A stretch of 8,306 nucleotides of DNA from Deltaproteobacteria bacterium. GTDB lineage: Bacteria; Desulfobacterota; Desulfobacteria; Desulfobacterales; UBA11574. The notes below the pieces were generated by a model. The model saw only the letters and a list, made by a program, of their open reading frames with translations, did not search any database and was not told the DNA's origin. Numbering within the stretch: the first letter of the stretch is position 1; the number at the start of each line of letters is the position of its first letter. Position numbers and translations under genes: made by a program. Shown here piece by piece: positions 1 to 6,139 of this stretch. The stretch covers positions 851 to 9,156 of the forward strand of contig JAFCZV010000070.1 of the NCBI GenBank assembly GCA_019314155.1, read 5' to 3'.

Positions 1-890
1 TCCTTTATGGCCAGAAGACCGGGAGTGAGATCTTTTGTTTTGACCTTTCTAAATACAAATAACATATACCCAGCCACTGCCAGACCCAGCACCGGGGTCA
101 ACGGAAGACCGTACATCATCCACCGGCCGAAACTCATGGGCACATTGTAATCGGACCAGAATCCCATCATGATAACGTTTCGACCGCCGGCTGCGGGTGA
201 TCCCACACCGCCGACATTCAAGGCAAAACAGAGGGAAAAAAGTAAAAGCTTGGCAAGCTGCGGATCATGTTCGATGACGCCTTCATTGTTGTTGGCCGAA
301 ACCGCCCCCATGTAAACGGCCGCCATCACCGGCGCCATAAAAGCCGCCATGGCATGGGCGGATATAAAGGATCCCAGAACGGACATGGAAACACACAAGA
401 CGACAATCGGCACCACAAAACCCCGGGTCCACCCGAGGATCCACGTAGCAAGCCGTTTGTGCAATCCCACGCCGATCACCGTCACCCCCATAGCCAAAAC
501 GCCCAAAAGAAACAACGGTGCATCTCCGGCAAAAGTCTGTCCGATCATTTTCATAGGCAATAGTTTGAAAAAATAAGCGAACATCGGCATCAAGATGCCC
601 ACCAGGCCGATGGGAAGTGCCTCGGTTGCAAAATATATGACGGCCATGGGAATCATGGCGAGAACAAGCTTCGCCTTCCATGCCGCGTGGGCAACATCAT
701 GGGCCACATGCCATTCGATCAGTTTTTCCGCAATTTTCTGTTTTTCCAATAGTTCAATCAGACTCTGAGGTGTTGGAACAATAAACCCGATAATCCCAAA
801 ACATGCTGCTCCAATGATAAGCCAGAACATCTTGTTTGAAAGCAGTCCTAGTTTTTTTGATTTATCCATTTCCATGTTGTCATGTTCCAT
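1..890 (-). CDS. DASS/SLC13-family anion permease, C-terminus cut by window edge
   Basis: Inner-membrane secondary transporter of the divalent anion:Na+ symporter type (SLC13/DASS), whose members carry dicarboxylates, citrate or sulfate. The reading frame is open from 890 to the window edge, giving 296 residues, roughly the first 60% of a usual 450-550-residue protein. Hydrophobic segments lie at about 21-40, 75-110, 124-142, 155-175, 212-228 and 262-281. Family signatures visible: LGVLAMGVTVIGVGLHKRLA (129-148), a hairpin FISAHAMAAFMAPV (175-188) at the place of the FxSNTATxxxxxPI motif, and GGVGSPAAGGRNVI (227-240) in the substrate/ion-site region. In the hairpin the usual Ser-Asn-Thr reads Ser-Ala-His (177-179), so substrate and coupling ion should not be assumed. 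The start at 890 has GGAGG (898-902) 7 nt upstream. It begins 13 nt after the CBS gene stop and is the last visible gene of the sigma-54 operon. The substrate is unknown. Confidence 0.85.
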   Translation of the reverse strand, partial: MEHDNMEMDKSKKLGLLSNKMFWLIIGAACFGIIGFIVPTPQSLIELLEKQKIAEKLIEWHVAHDVAHAAWKAKLVLAMIPMAVIYFATEALPIGLVGILMPMFAYFFKLLPMKMIGQTFAGDAPLFLLGVLAMGVTVIGVGLHKRLATWILGWTRGFVVPIVVLCVSMSVLGSFISAHAMAAFMAPVMAAVYMGAVSANNNEGVIEHDPQLAKLLLFSLCFALNVGGVGSPAAGGRNVIMMGFWSDYNVPMSFGRWMMYGLPLTPVLGLAVAGYMLFVFRKVKTKDLTPGLLAIK

Positions 891-903
891 TGACGATCCT
901 CCG

Positions 904-1458
904 TTAAATTCTGCATTTTTTCACTCTTTCACAAAGCAATTTGAACACATCCGTGAGTCTCAGGATGCCGACGATCTCCGATTCTTTTGTGACAAGAAGA
1001 GACTGATGATGACCGATAATAAAACTATGCAGTGCCTCACCCATTGTCGCATCCGCATCGATTTTTTCGCCTTCCGTGGGTTTGCACATTACGTCCTTTA
1101 CTTTTTTTCTGGCAACCCGGTTGCAAATATCATCCAGATCCGCCTGCCACAGGCTATAATTTTTCATCATGGATTTGATTAACTCCGGGCTGAGGCCGGA
1201 AAGCGATGTCGACCGTATATCCCCAAAACTCTCATACTTGGGTTCAAGGCATTTGATGACATCCCATTGGCTTAATTTGCCGACAATCTTTTTGTTGTCA
1301 TCATAGGCCAAAACTGCCCGATGCATATAAGACGATTTTTCAAACTCTTTCTGAGCCTTTTCCAGCGCATCAATCGCTTCTATCAAAAGACGATCCTCAT
1401 GGATGATAGCGTATTTTTCCAAAGGAACCATTATGTCTTTTATCATCAGTTTTTGCAT
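904..1458 (-). CDS. CBS-domain pair protein
   Basis: A 184-residue soluble protein with two CBS motifs and nothing else. The first begins at residues 4-12 (LMIKDIMVP) and runs to about 68, ending in KIVGKLSQWDVIKCL. The second begins at about 119 (KVKDVMCKP) and runs to about 178, ending in SEIVGILRLTDVFKLL. The 50-residue linker between them is charged and probably helical. CBS pairs generally bind adenine nucleotides or related ligands and gate an associated enzyme or transporter. No catalytic or DNA-binding part is present, so this is likely a stand-alone ligand-sensing subunit. The gene lies 41 nt downstream of a receiver gene and 13 nt upstream of the permease, making the permease its most obvious target (inference). 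GGGAGA at 1467-1472 is the ribosome binding site and supports the ATG at 1458. Confidence 0.88.
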   Translation of the reverse strand: MQKLMIKDIMVPLEKYAIIHEDRLLIEAIDALEKAQKEFEKSSYMHRAVLAYDDNKKIVGKLSQWDVIKCLEPKYESFGDIRSTSLSGLSPELIKSMMKNYSLWQADLDDICNRVARKKVKDVMCKPTEGEKIDADATMGEALHSFIIGHHQSLLVTKESEIVGILRLTDVFKLLCERVKKCRI

Positions 1459-1486
1459 GATACATCTCTCCCTTTTTCTAACTTTT

Positions 1487-1501
1487 TTTCCATTAAACGT
1501 T
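1487..1501 (-). repeat. 15-nt repeat after the receiver gene (copy 1)
   Basis: The minus strand reads AACGTTTAATGGAAA, overlapping the receiver's TAA stop codon. An identical 15-mer lies at 2558-2572, just after the stop of the 54-residue ORF. Both follow genes that carry the FAEAG motif, which suggests shared ancestry of the gene ends. A shorter form (AACGTTTAACA) precedes the NifX-like start at 6091-6101. Confidence 0.45.
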
Positions 1502-1958
1502 ATTTTTTCTTTTTATGCCGGTCGAGAATTTCTTTTGCAGTATCGAATTCACCGGCTTCAGCAAACGCAGCAGCGCTCATGGTGTCCTCAAATTTGCTTT
1601 TGTAAGCCTCGGTGATGGTTTTCATGAGCTTTTCGATGGGAATGGGTTTCTGAAGATACTCGAAAACACCCAGACGACGTGCTTCTTTTTCGTCTTTTTC
1701 AGACCCGTGGCCGGTGAGCATGACAATCTGAACGCCGGGATACGCTTTCTTGGCACGCCTTAAAACTTCCATTCCGTCCATGCCGGGCATTTTCAGGTCC
1801 AGAACCATGACATCCGGAAGATCCTCGTCCATGGTTTTAAGCGCCTCTTCCCCGCTAAACGCCACATCCGAATCCACATCCCGCATTTTTATTCGCTCGG
1901 AAAGCGCTTTTACGAATTCCTCTTCATCGTCTACCAGCAATACTTTCATCTCTTTCAT
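1500..1958 (-). CDS. Receiver-domain response regulator with C-terminal FAEAG motif
   Basis: A 152-residue response regulator with a complete receiver domain (about 4-121): acidic pair D10/D11, phosphoacceptor Asp54 in MVLDLKMPG, Thr82 in LTGHG and Lys104 in LQKP. It should therefore be phosphorylated by a histidine kinase, plausibly the one encoded at 4018-5739. No DNA-binding or enzymatic output domain follows. The protein ends with a short helical extension (124-145, EDTMSAAAFAEAGEFDTAKE and on) that resembles one TPR hairpin, then a Lys-rich tail. The same extension ends the neighbouring pseudo-receiver and recurs in the 54-residue protein. Its start codon overlaps the stop of the upstream gene by 4 nt (ATGA), so translation is probably coupled. 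AGGAG about 6 nt before the ATG favours this start over Met4. The likely output is protein-protein interaction. Confidence 0.9.
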   Translation of the reverse strand: MKEMKVLLVDDEEEFVKALSERIKMRDVDSDVAFSGEEALKTMDEDLPDVMVLDLKMPGMDGMEVLRRAKKAYPGVQIVMLTGHGSEKDEKEARRLGVFEYLQKPIPIEKLMKTITEAYKSKFEDTMSAAAFAEAGEFDTAKEILDRHKKKK

Positions 1959-2500
1959 TTTAGTCTCCTTTCATTCTTTTCATTATGTTGAACAATTTTC
2001 ATATTTTCTTTGGATTTACGTCCTGTTGCCAATAATTCTTTTGCCATATCTGCTTCACCGGCCTCAGCAAAACTTGCTGCAACCATTATGTCCTGGCAGC
2101 GCTGTAGAAGTGAAGGCTTAACGACTTCGGCCTCTTTCTTTGCTTGGAAGGCCTCTTGGATTCTGGAAATGAGTGAATCCAAGTCCAGGGGCATGAAAAA
2201 ATCGTCAAATACACCCAGTTTCATCCCTTCTATTGAGAGAGAAATCTGATCCCCGCTGTTGATTGTTATGACTTGAACAGTGGGATGCTTTTTTTTGATC
2301 ATTTTGATCAACGCCATCCCTTCTTTTTTGAGATCGTTCAGGCTAAGCAACACCACATCGATAGTATGTTTTTTTAAAATCCGTTTGATGTCTCTTTGTT
2401 GCCTGGATTTAAATATGCGCCAATCCTTAGTCTTCGAACGTCGCACAAGGTGTTCCTGCAATATGCTGTCAGCTTCTATTATCAAAATTGTAGATCCCAT
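1955..2500 (-). CDS. Pseudo-receiver protein with C-terminal FAEAG motif
   Basis: A 181-residue protein with the receiver fold pattern (about 3-120) but without the phosphorylation site. The acidic patch is reduced to IIEADS (E9, D11). The phosphoacceptor position in VVLLSLNDL is Ser53, and the conserved Lys before Pro is Met103 (FFMPLD). The switch Thr region reads ITINSGD. It is therefore unlikely to be phosphorylated in the usual way and may be a constitutive or ligand-driven partner. After a linker, residues 136-157 (QDIMVAASFAEAGEADMAKE and on) repeat the C-terminal motif of the neighbouring receiver, followed by a charged 24-residue tail. An in-frame TAA lies six nt upstream of the ATG, so 2500 is the earliest ATG, yet no clear Shine-Dalgarno precedes it. 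Coupling to the upstream small ORF is possible. It overlaps the next receiver by 4 nt. Confidence 0.85.
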   Translation of the reverse strand: MGSTILIIEADSILQEHLVRRSKTKDWRIFKSRQQRDIKRILKKHTIDVVLLSLNDLKKEGMALIKMIKKKHPTVQVITINSGDQISLSIEGMKLGVFDDFFMPLDLDSLISRIQEAFQAKKEAEVVKPSLLQRCQDIMVAASFAEAGEADMAKELLATGRKSKENMKIVQHNEKNERRLK

Positions 2501-2557
2501 TATTTAACAATAAGGCATTTCAAAGTAATAAGATTCAGTACGAAACTCTATTTATGA

Positions 2558-2572
2558 TTTCCATTAAACGTT
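2558..2572 (-). repeat. 15-nt repeat after the 54-aa ORF (copy 2)
   Basis: Same AACGTTTAATGGAAA sequence as at 1487-1501. Here it lies 4 nt beyond the ORF stop, within the stretch that would code for the missing half of the second FAEAG motif if the stop were read through. Confidence 0.45.
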
Positions 2573-2576
2573 TATG

Positions 2577-2741
2577 TTAACCTGCTTCGGCGAAAGTGAC
2601 TGAAATAAAAACATCATCCCATATTTTTTTAAAATTCACGGGCTTTATCCCGAGCATATTCCTGGCATCATCGTGTTCATCCATTTCTGCAAAGGCGACC
2701 GAAACAAAGACCCTTTCAAATTTTTTGACCCATCTTTTCAT
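2577..2741 (-). CDS. Small protein (54 aa) with two FAEAG motifs, second one truncated
   Basis: This short ORF is the first gene after the sigma-54 promoter. It begins with ATG at 2741, preceded by a very strong Shine-Dalgarno AAGGAGGG (2746-2753). The protein starts MKRWVKKFERVFVSVAFAEM. Two copies of the motif seen at the ends of both downstream receivers occur: residues 9-30 (VFVSVAFAEMDEHDDARNML) and 42-54 (DDVFISVTFAEAG), where the stop codon cuts the second copy after Gly. Reading past that TAA in the same frame gives HKRLMEIINRVSY and a TGA at 2535-2537. This fits the missing half (Glu-x-x-x-x-x-Glu-Ile-Ile), so the stop may be a recent Glu-to-stop change, or the short form may be normal. 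No named family is recognised. A helical adaptor that binds the receivers is an inference. The strong ribosome binding site and homology to neighbouring proteins make it a real gene. Confidence 0.8.
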   Translation of the reverse strand: MKRWVKKFERVFVSVAFAEMDEHDDARNMLGIKPVNFKKIWDDVFISVTFAEAG

Positions 2742-2791
2742 GGCACCCTCCTTATGGTCTTGACGATTCAGGCGATCTTGCCCTCTAATAT

Positions 2792-2808
2792 AGCAAGGAA
2801 TGTGCCAA
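2792..2808 (-). promoter_or_regulatory. Sigma-54 (-24/-12) promoter of the transporter operon
   Basis: On the minus strand the sequence reads TTGGCACATTCCTTGCT, matching the RpoN consensus TTGGCAC-N5-TTGCW with the invariant GG (2805-2806) and GC (2793-2794) exactly 10 nt apart. Transcription should start near 2781, leaving a leader of about 40 nt to the ATG at 2741 with its strong ribosome binding site. This type of promoter needs an AAA+ activator; one is encoded at 6165-7583. Confidence 0.92.
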
Positions 2809-2869
2809 TATCTTTATATGTAATGATATCAATGAGAATAAGCGATTCCGGAGAAATACAAAAGAGAGG

Positions 2870-2922
2870 AATGGTTCAATTTGAACCATTATGAAACGCA
2901 CGATATGAACTATTATGAAACG
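2870..2922. promoter_or_regulatory. Putative upstream activator sites: 21-nt palindrome plus two direct repeats
   Basis: Positions 2870-2890 form a perfect palindrome with 10-nt arms (AATGGTTCAA / TTGAACCATT) around a single T. It overlaps the first of two direct repeats, TGAACCATTATGAAACG (2882-2898) and TGAACTATTATGAAACG (2906-2922), which differ at one base and are 24 nt apart. They lie about 65-120 nt upstream of the -24 element, the usual position for enhancer sites of sigma-54 activators. The second repeat ends 3 nt short of the stop codon of the preceding gene. Which protein binds is an inference. Confidence 0.7.
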
Positions 2923-2925
2923 TTT

Positions 2926-3597
2926 TTAATCATCTATAGATTCAGGAAGGTACAGCAAAATTTCAGGGGCAGGACCAAACGTTTTGGCGGTACCACCAAG
3001 ATGTGCTATGATCTCCTGTAATGATTCCCAGCGTTCGGTGGAAGACATTTCGGCCAGAGATTCTTCTTCGGGAAGAACGGTATGTTCATAGCCAACACCC
3101 AATACATACTTATCCTGTATTTTCCTTGGGGAAAGCGTTATTTTGCCGCCGGAATCTATTACATCAAGAAGGATTCCAATGGATTCAAACAAAGCCATTT
3201 CCAAGGATACAGGATCTGACCGAATGATCAGCGGCGGATCGGAGGGACTCGATTCCAAAACGACATTTTTAAGCCTTGCGAAACGGGACGCCAGCAAAAC
3301 CATCTGTTCCGTTATCTCGTTAAGATCCAGGCTTGAGGGGCAGTGATCGGGACTGTGGGCGAACCGGTTCAAGCGGGTAGTGATGTCAATGCCACGTTGA
3401 ATTTGTCCGCGAATTCTATTTATGGATTTTGTGAACTTATCTTTGTGAGAAAAAGCGCCGTTTTCGGTTACGTCAAGAATATCCTCCATTAAGCCCGATG
3501 ATTCCTGAATGATGGCCAGGACGTTTTTAATTTCGTGGGTTATTCCGGCCGTTATTTTCCCGAAAAAAGCCACCTCTTTACGTTTTAAGTGATTCAT
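2926..3597 (-). CDS. Histidine-kinase-like protein with degenerate ATP-binding domain
   Basis: A 223-residue cytoplasmic protein with a good dimerisation/phosphoacceptor helix (GKITAGITHEIKNVLAIIQ, 13-31; His21 in the H-E-x-x-N box) and a second helix around 55-82. The rest aligns in outline with an HATPase_c domain (about 90-218), but the ATP-binding boxes are missing. The N-box position reads ALFESIGILLDVID with no Asn, there is no DxGxG G1 box, and no GTGLGL G2 box. It has no sensor or membrane segment. It probably cannot autophosphorylate. It could be a phosphotransfer intermediate (Spo0B-like logic), a phosphatase for the receiver, or a dimer partner for the full kinase; these roles are inferred. 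It begins 34 nt after the receiver gene, with AAAGGGGA (3602-3609) as ribosome binding site, and ends the sensor run just before the sigma-54 control region. Confidence 0.82.
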   Translation of the reverse strand: MNHLKRKEVAFFGKITAGITHEIKNVLAIIQESSGLMEDILDVTENGAFSHKDKFTKSINRIRGQIQRGIDITTRLNRFAHSPDHCPSSLDLNEITEQMVLLASRFARLKNVVLESSPSDPPLIIRSDPVSLEMALFESIGILLDVIDSGGKITLSPRKIQDKYVLGVGYEHTVLPEEESLAEMSSTERWESLQEIIAHLGGTAKTFGPAPEILLYLPESIDD

Positions 3598-3631
3598 GCC
3601 ATCCCCTTTTGTGTAGGCTTTTAGCAGCTTT

Positions 3632-4003
3632 CTAAACCATACTTTTTACCGCCTCATTCAACTTTTTTATCAACTCGTCTATATCGATTGGTTTTATCAG
3701 GTAGTCAAATGCTCCCAGTTGCATTCCCCGGATGCCGTCTTTAGTGGCACCGTGACCGGTGAGAAGAATCACCTGTATTTTAGGATTGATTGCCTTTATT
3801 CTCTCCAAGACATCCAATCCACTCAGGCCCGGCATCATCACATCCAATACCACGACCTGAGGCGGATCATTTTCAACAAACCCCAATGCCGCCTCACCGT
3901 CCATGGCAATCGAAACATTCATATTTCTCAACTCCAGTCTTTCGGCCAGAGTCCTGACAAATTCATGCTCATCGTCAACCAGCAGGATTTTCATCCGGTC
4001 CAT
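3632..4003 (-). CDS. Receiver-only response regulator
   Basis: A 123-residue single-domain response regulator of CheY/Spo0F size. All switch residues are present: D10/D11, phosphoacceptor Asp54 (VVLDVMMPG), Thr82 (LTGHG) and Lys104 (IKPIDI). No output domain follows, so signalling must go through protein contacts or phosphorelay. The gene sits between two kinase-type genes: 14 nt after the membrane kinase and 34 nt before the degenerate kinase. It is very probably the direct phosphorylation target of the former. It is close in sequence to the receiver at 1500-1958 (shared VLLVDDExEFV, LTGHG, YLxKPI), suggesting duplication, but lacks the C-terminal FAEAG motif. GGAGG 6 nt upstream supports the ATG at 4003 over Met4. 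Confidence 0.92.
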   Translation of the reverse strand: MDRMKILLVDDEHEFVRTLAERLELRNMNVSIAMDGEAALGFVENDPPQVVVLDVMMPGLSGLDVLERIKAINPKIQVILLTGHGATKDGIRGMQLGAFDYLIKPIDIDELIKKLNEAVKSMV

Positions 4004-4017
4004 GCGATGCCTCCGTT

Positions 4018-5739
4018 TTATGCAATTGATTTTTTCGGCAGAAAAATCTTAAAAGTGGTTCCTTCGTGCTCTTTGCTCTTCACCTCAATGTCTCCGCCAA
4101 GCTTTTTGACAATACCGTAGGTAATGGAAAGCCCAAGGCCGGTTCCGTGTTCTTTTTTGGAGGTAAAAAAAGGCTCGAAGATATGCCGGCATGTTTCCTC
4201 CGACATACCGCAGCCATTGTCCTGGATGGAAGCAACGACAGTATCCGCATCTTTTTCCCAGGTGCTAATGAGAATCCGCCCCTCGTCTTCCATAGCAGCC
4301 ATGGCATTATTCAAAATGTTCAAAAAAATCTGCTGGAGCTGTCCCCGATCCGAATCGATCTTGGGCAGATCCCTTGCCAATTCCAGCGTAATATCGATAT
4401 TGCGGTAAAGGGCTTCTTTTTCCATAAATCCCAAAACTTCCTCTATAAGTTCGTTAAGGTCCAGAATTTCAACCTCAACCTCCATCCGTTTTGCAAATCC
4501 CAGCAACCGATGGGTTATGGTTCTACAGCGGCTCACGGACTGCAAAATAGCCCCCAAAAGTGTCGAAAACTTTTCTTTTTGCGCAAAATCCGGGGTGTAT
4601 TCAATGAGATCTTTGATAAGTCCGGCTTTTTCGTTGATAATGGCCAGGGGATTGTTGATCTCATGAGCCACACCAGCGGCAAGCCTGCCGATGGAAGAAA
4701 GCTTGTGATGGTGCTGTAATTCTCTAAAGGCGATCTCCCGATTATGATCCGCTTCTCTGATGCGATTTACCATGATATCTGTTAGCCTGAAGATCACAAT
4801 GACAATCAGTATGGAACTGGCCAGAAAAACAAAAAACAGGTCGCTTTTCAGTGCATACCAGGTTTTAAAAACAGCGGACTTAGGCTTTACGATCACCAGA
4901 GTGTATTCGGGATACGTCAAACGTGAGTACGTCAAAAAAATATCCTTGCCGTCGGGATCCTTTCGTTCATCGATATACGTTGCATGCCCCCCCGTAGGAA
5001 TCTTTAAAGGACTCTGTTCAAGGACCTTTCCGTACAAACGGGAATTAGTCTGGAATATGCCCTCCTTGTTAAGAATAAATGCATCGCTTTCCGCATCGAG
5101 CCCCATGGCGGCGATGAGATTGTCGAACATGGTTGTGTCAATGGTGGTTCGGAGAATCCAGGATTCTCCGTTCTCTTCAAAACGTTGAACAGCTATGACA
5201 ATGTGAGGGAATTTTCGGTATCCCATGAATACATCGCTGATGTATGTTCCTTTAAGCGTAACTTCTTGAAACCAATCCTGATTTACATAATTTTTTCCAA
5301 GAAGTTTATACGGGCCTACATAGCATGCCTGTGTACCGTCAGAACCGTTTATAAGGCCAAGATCAATAAATCCAATGAATTCCTTTTTGAGTGTAAAAAG
5401 AATGTGATTCAATGTCTTTTCGTCACATAAATCATTATGAGAATAAAAATGAGAAATGGATTTTATCAAAGATTGTCGTTCTTTAAGGAAGAATTCAAAA
5501 GAGTGTCTGGTCTTGCTTACCAGCAACTTAGTTGGGTCGATCATCTCTTGTTTGAGGCTGCTCTGGTACTGATGGTAGTTGATTAAAGCCATCATAGACA
5601 AAGGAGCAATGGTCAGAACAATCATCAAGACTCTAATGTTCCTCCGGAACAGTTGATATCGACCTGAAGATGAATCTGCGTTGATGAGCAATTGCAGACT
5701 TTCTCTAATATTGAACCATTTTTTAAGATTCAGCGCCAT
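4018..5739 (-). CDS. Membrane sensor histidine kinase with periplasmic Cache-type domain
   Basis: A 573-residue sensor kinase. One membrane segment lies at about 35-56 and a second at about 301-323. The roughly 245-residue periplasmic region between them has the size and motif style of a double Cache (dCache) ligand-binding domain (KNYVNQDWFQEV at 149-160, YISDVFMGY at 166-174, AFILNKEGIF at 220-229). Such domains bind small molecules such as organic acids or amino acids. The cytoplasmic part has a short coil, then HisKA with His359 (GRLAAGVAHEINNPLAI), and a complete HATPase_c: N box (NILNNAMAAM, 474-483), G1 DNGCG (507-511), F box FEPFFTS (521-527), G2 GTGLGLS (532-538). All catalytic residues are present. 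It starts 18 nt after the NifX-like gene with GGAGG 4 nt from the ATG. Because the operon next door encodes an anion permease, the ligand may be that permease's substrate (inference). Confidence 0.93.
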   Translation of the reverse strand: MALNLKKWFNIRESLQLLINADSSSGRYQLFRRNIRVLMIVLTIAPLSMMALINYHQYQSSLKQEMIDPTKLLVSKTRHSFEFFLKERQSLIKSISHFYSHNDLCDEKTLNHILFTLKKEFIGFIDLGLINGSDGTQACYVGPYKLLGKNYVNQDWFQEVTLKGTYISDVFMGYRKFPHIVIAVQRFEENGESWILRTTIDTTMFDNLIAAMGLDAESDAFILNKEGIFQTNSRLYGKVLEQSPLKIPTGGHATYIDERKDPDGKDIFLTYSRLTYPEYTLVIVKPKSAVFKTWYALKSDLFFVFLASSILIVIVIFRLTDIMVNRIREADHNREIAFRELQHHHKLSSIGRLAAGVAHEINNPLAIINEKAGLIKDLIEYTPDFAQKEKFSTLLGAILQSVSRCRTITHRLLGFAKRMEVEVEILDLNELIEEVLGFMEKEALYRNIDITLELARDLPKIDSDRGQLQQIFLNILNNAMAAMEDEGRILISTWEKDADTVVASIQDNGCGMSEETCRHIFEPFFTSKKEHGTGLGLSITYGIVKKLGGDIEVKSKEHEGTTFKIFLPKKSIA

Positions 5740-5757
5740 TTTCCCTCCACCAACCCA

Positions 5758-6090
5758 TTATCGAATGATATCTCCGGATTGAAGCGTTCCCGATTCCAGT
5801 CGTTTTATAACATCTTTGTAAGAACCGATCACCGAATCCAGGACTTTCACGTTTTTCCATTTAAGATATTGATAATACTCATCTTCAATTCCGCCACACA
5901 CCACCGTCCCTATTTTTTCTAAAAGAACAAGATGGCAAAGCTGTTCTGCCGACGCCCGCTGCAGAACCACGGTCTTTTTTTCTATGGGCCGGCCGTCATC
6001 CGCAATTGAGACAATAGAGACCTCTGTAGTCAAATCAAAGCGGAGCGCCACCTGATCGACGTATAAAGTGATGAGAATCTTTTGTTCCAT
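5758..6090 (-). CDS. NifX/NifB-type FeMo-cofactor-binding-family small protein
   Basis: A 110-residue protein of the dinitrogenase iron-molybdenum cofactor biosynthesis family (Nitro_FeMo-Co; the NifX/NafY/NifB C-terminal fold). Typical features: MEQKILITLYVDQVALRFDL at the N-terminus, Cys52 in AEQLCHLV, and VVCGGIEDEYYQYLKW (63-78, with Cys65 and the GGI turn) followed by VLDSVIG. In nitrogen fixers these proteins carry metal clusters, but many anaerobes hold stand-alone copies with unknown roles, and no nif gene is visible here. Its place directly before a sensor kinase suggests a regulatory or redox/metal-sensing job (inference). An AAAGGA is present but about 14 nt from the ATG, so the start region is weakly supported. 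It begins 74 nt after the activator stop. Confidence 0.85.
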   Translation of the reverse strand: MEQKILITLYVDQVALRFDLTTEVSIVSIADDGRPIEKKTVVLQRASAEQLCHLVLLEKIGTVVCGGIEDEYYQYLKWKNVKVLDSVIGSYKDVIKRLESGTLQSGDIIR

Positions 6091-6108
6091 TGTTAAACGT
6101 TGAATCCT

Positions 6109-6132
6109 TTAAATTTGGCATGTCAAATTTAA
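6109..6132. repeat. 24-nt near-perfect palindrome between activator and NifX-like gene
   Basis: The two 12-nt arms (TTAAATTTGGCA and TGTCAAATTTAA) are inverted repeats with one mismatched pair. It is AT-rich and has no following T run, so it is not a standard terminator. It lies 19 nt upstream of the NifX-like ATG and could be an operator. On the minus strand it contains TTGACA, but no -10 box follows at the right distance. Confidence 0.5.
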
Positions 6133-6139
6133 GTATCAA

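Noticed and set aside
267..681. Open frames on both strands inside the permease region
   Set aside because: They are His/Arg-rich or low-complexity translations in the wrong frame; the continuous minus-strand permease frame, with family motifs and a good ribosome binding site, explains this stretch.
4066..4719. 217-codon plus-strand frame opposite the kinase catalytic domain
   Set aside because: It lies antisense to the HisKA and HATPase motifs, has no recognisable domain and no ribosome binding site; it is a shadow of the kinase gene.
5711..5720. TTGAACCATT, identical to half of the 21-nt palindrome, near the kinase start
   Set aside because: It is a single half-site within coding sequence, lacks the inverted partner and is probably chance.
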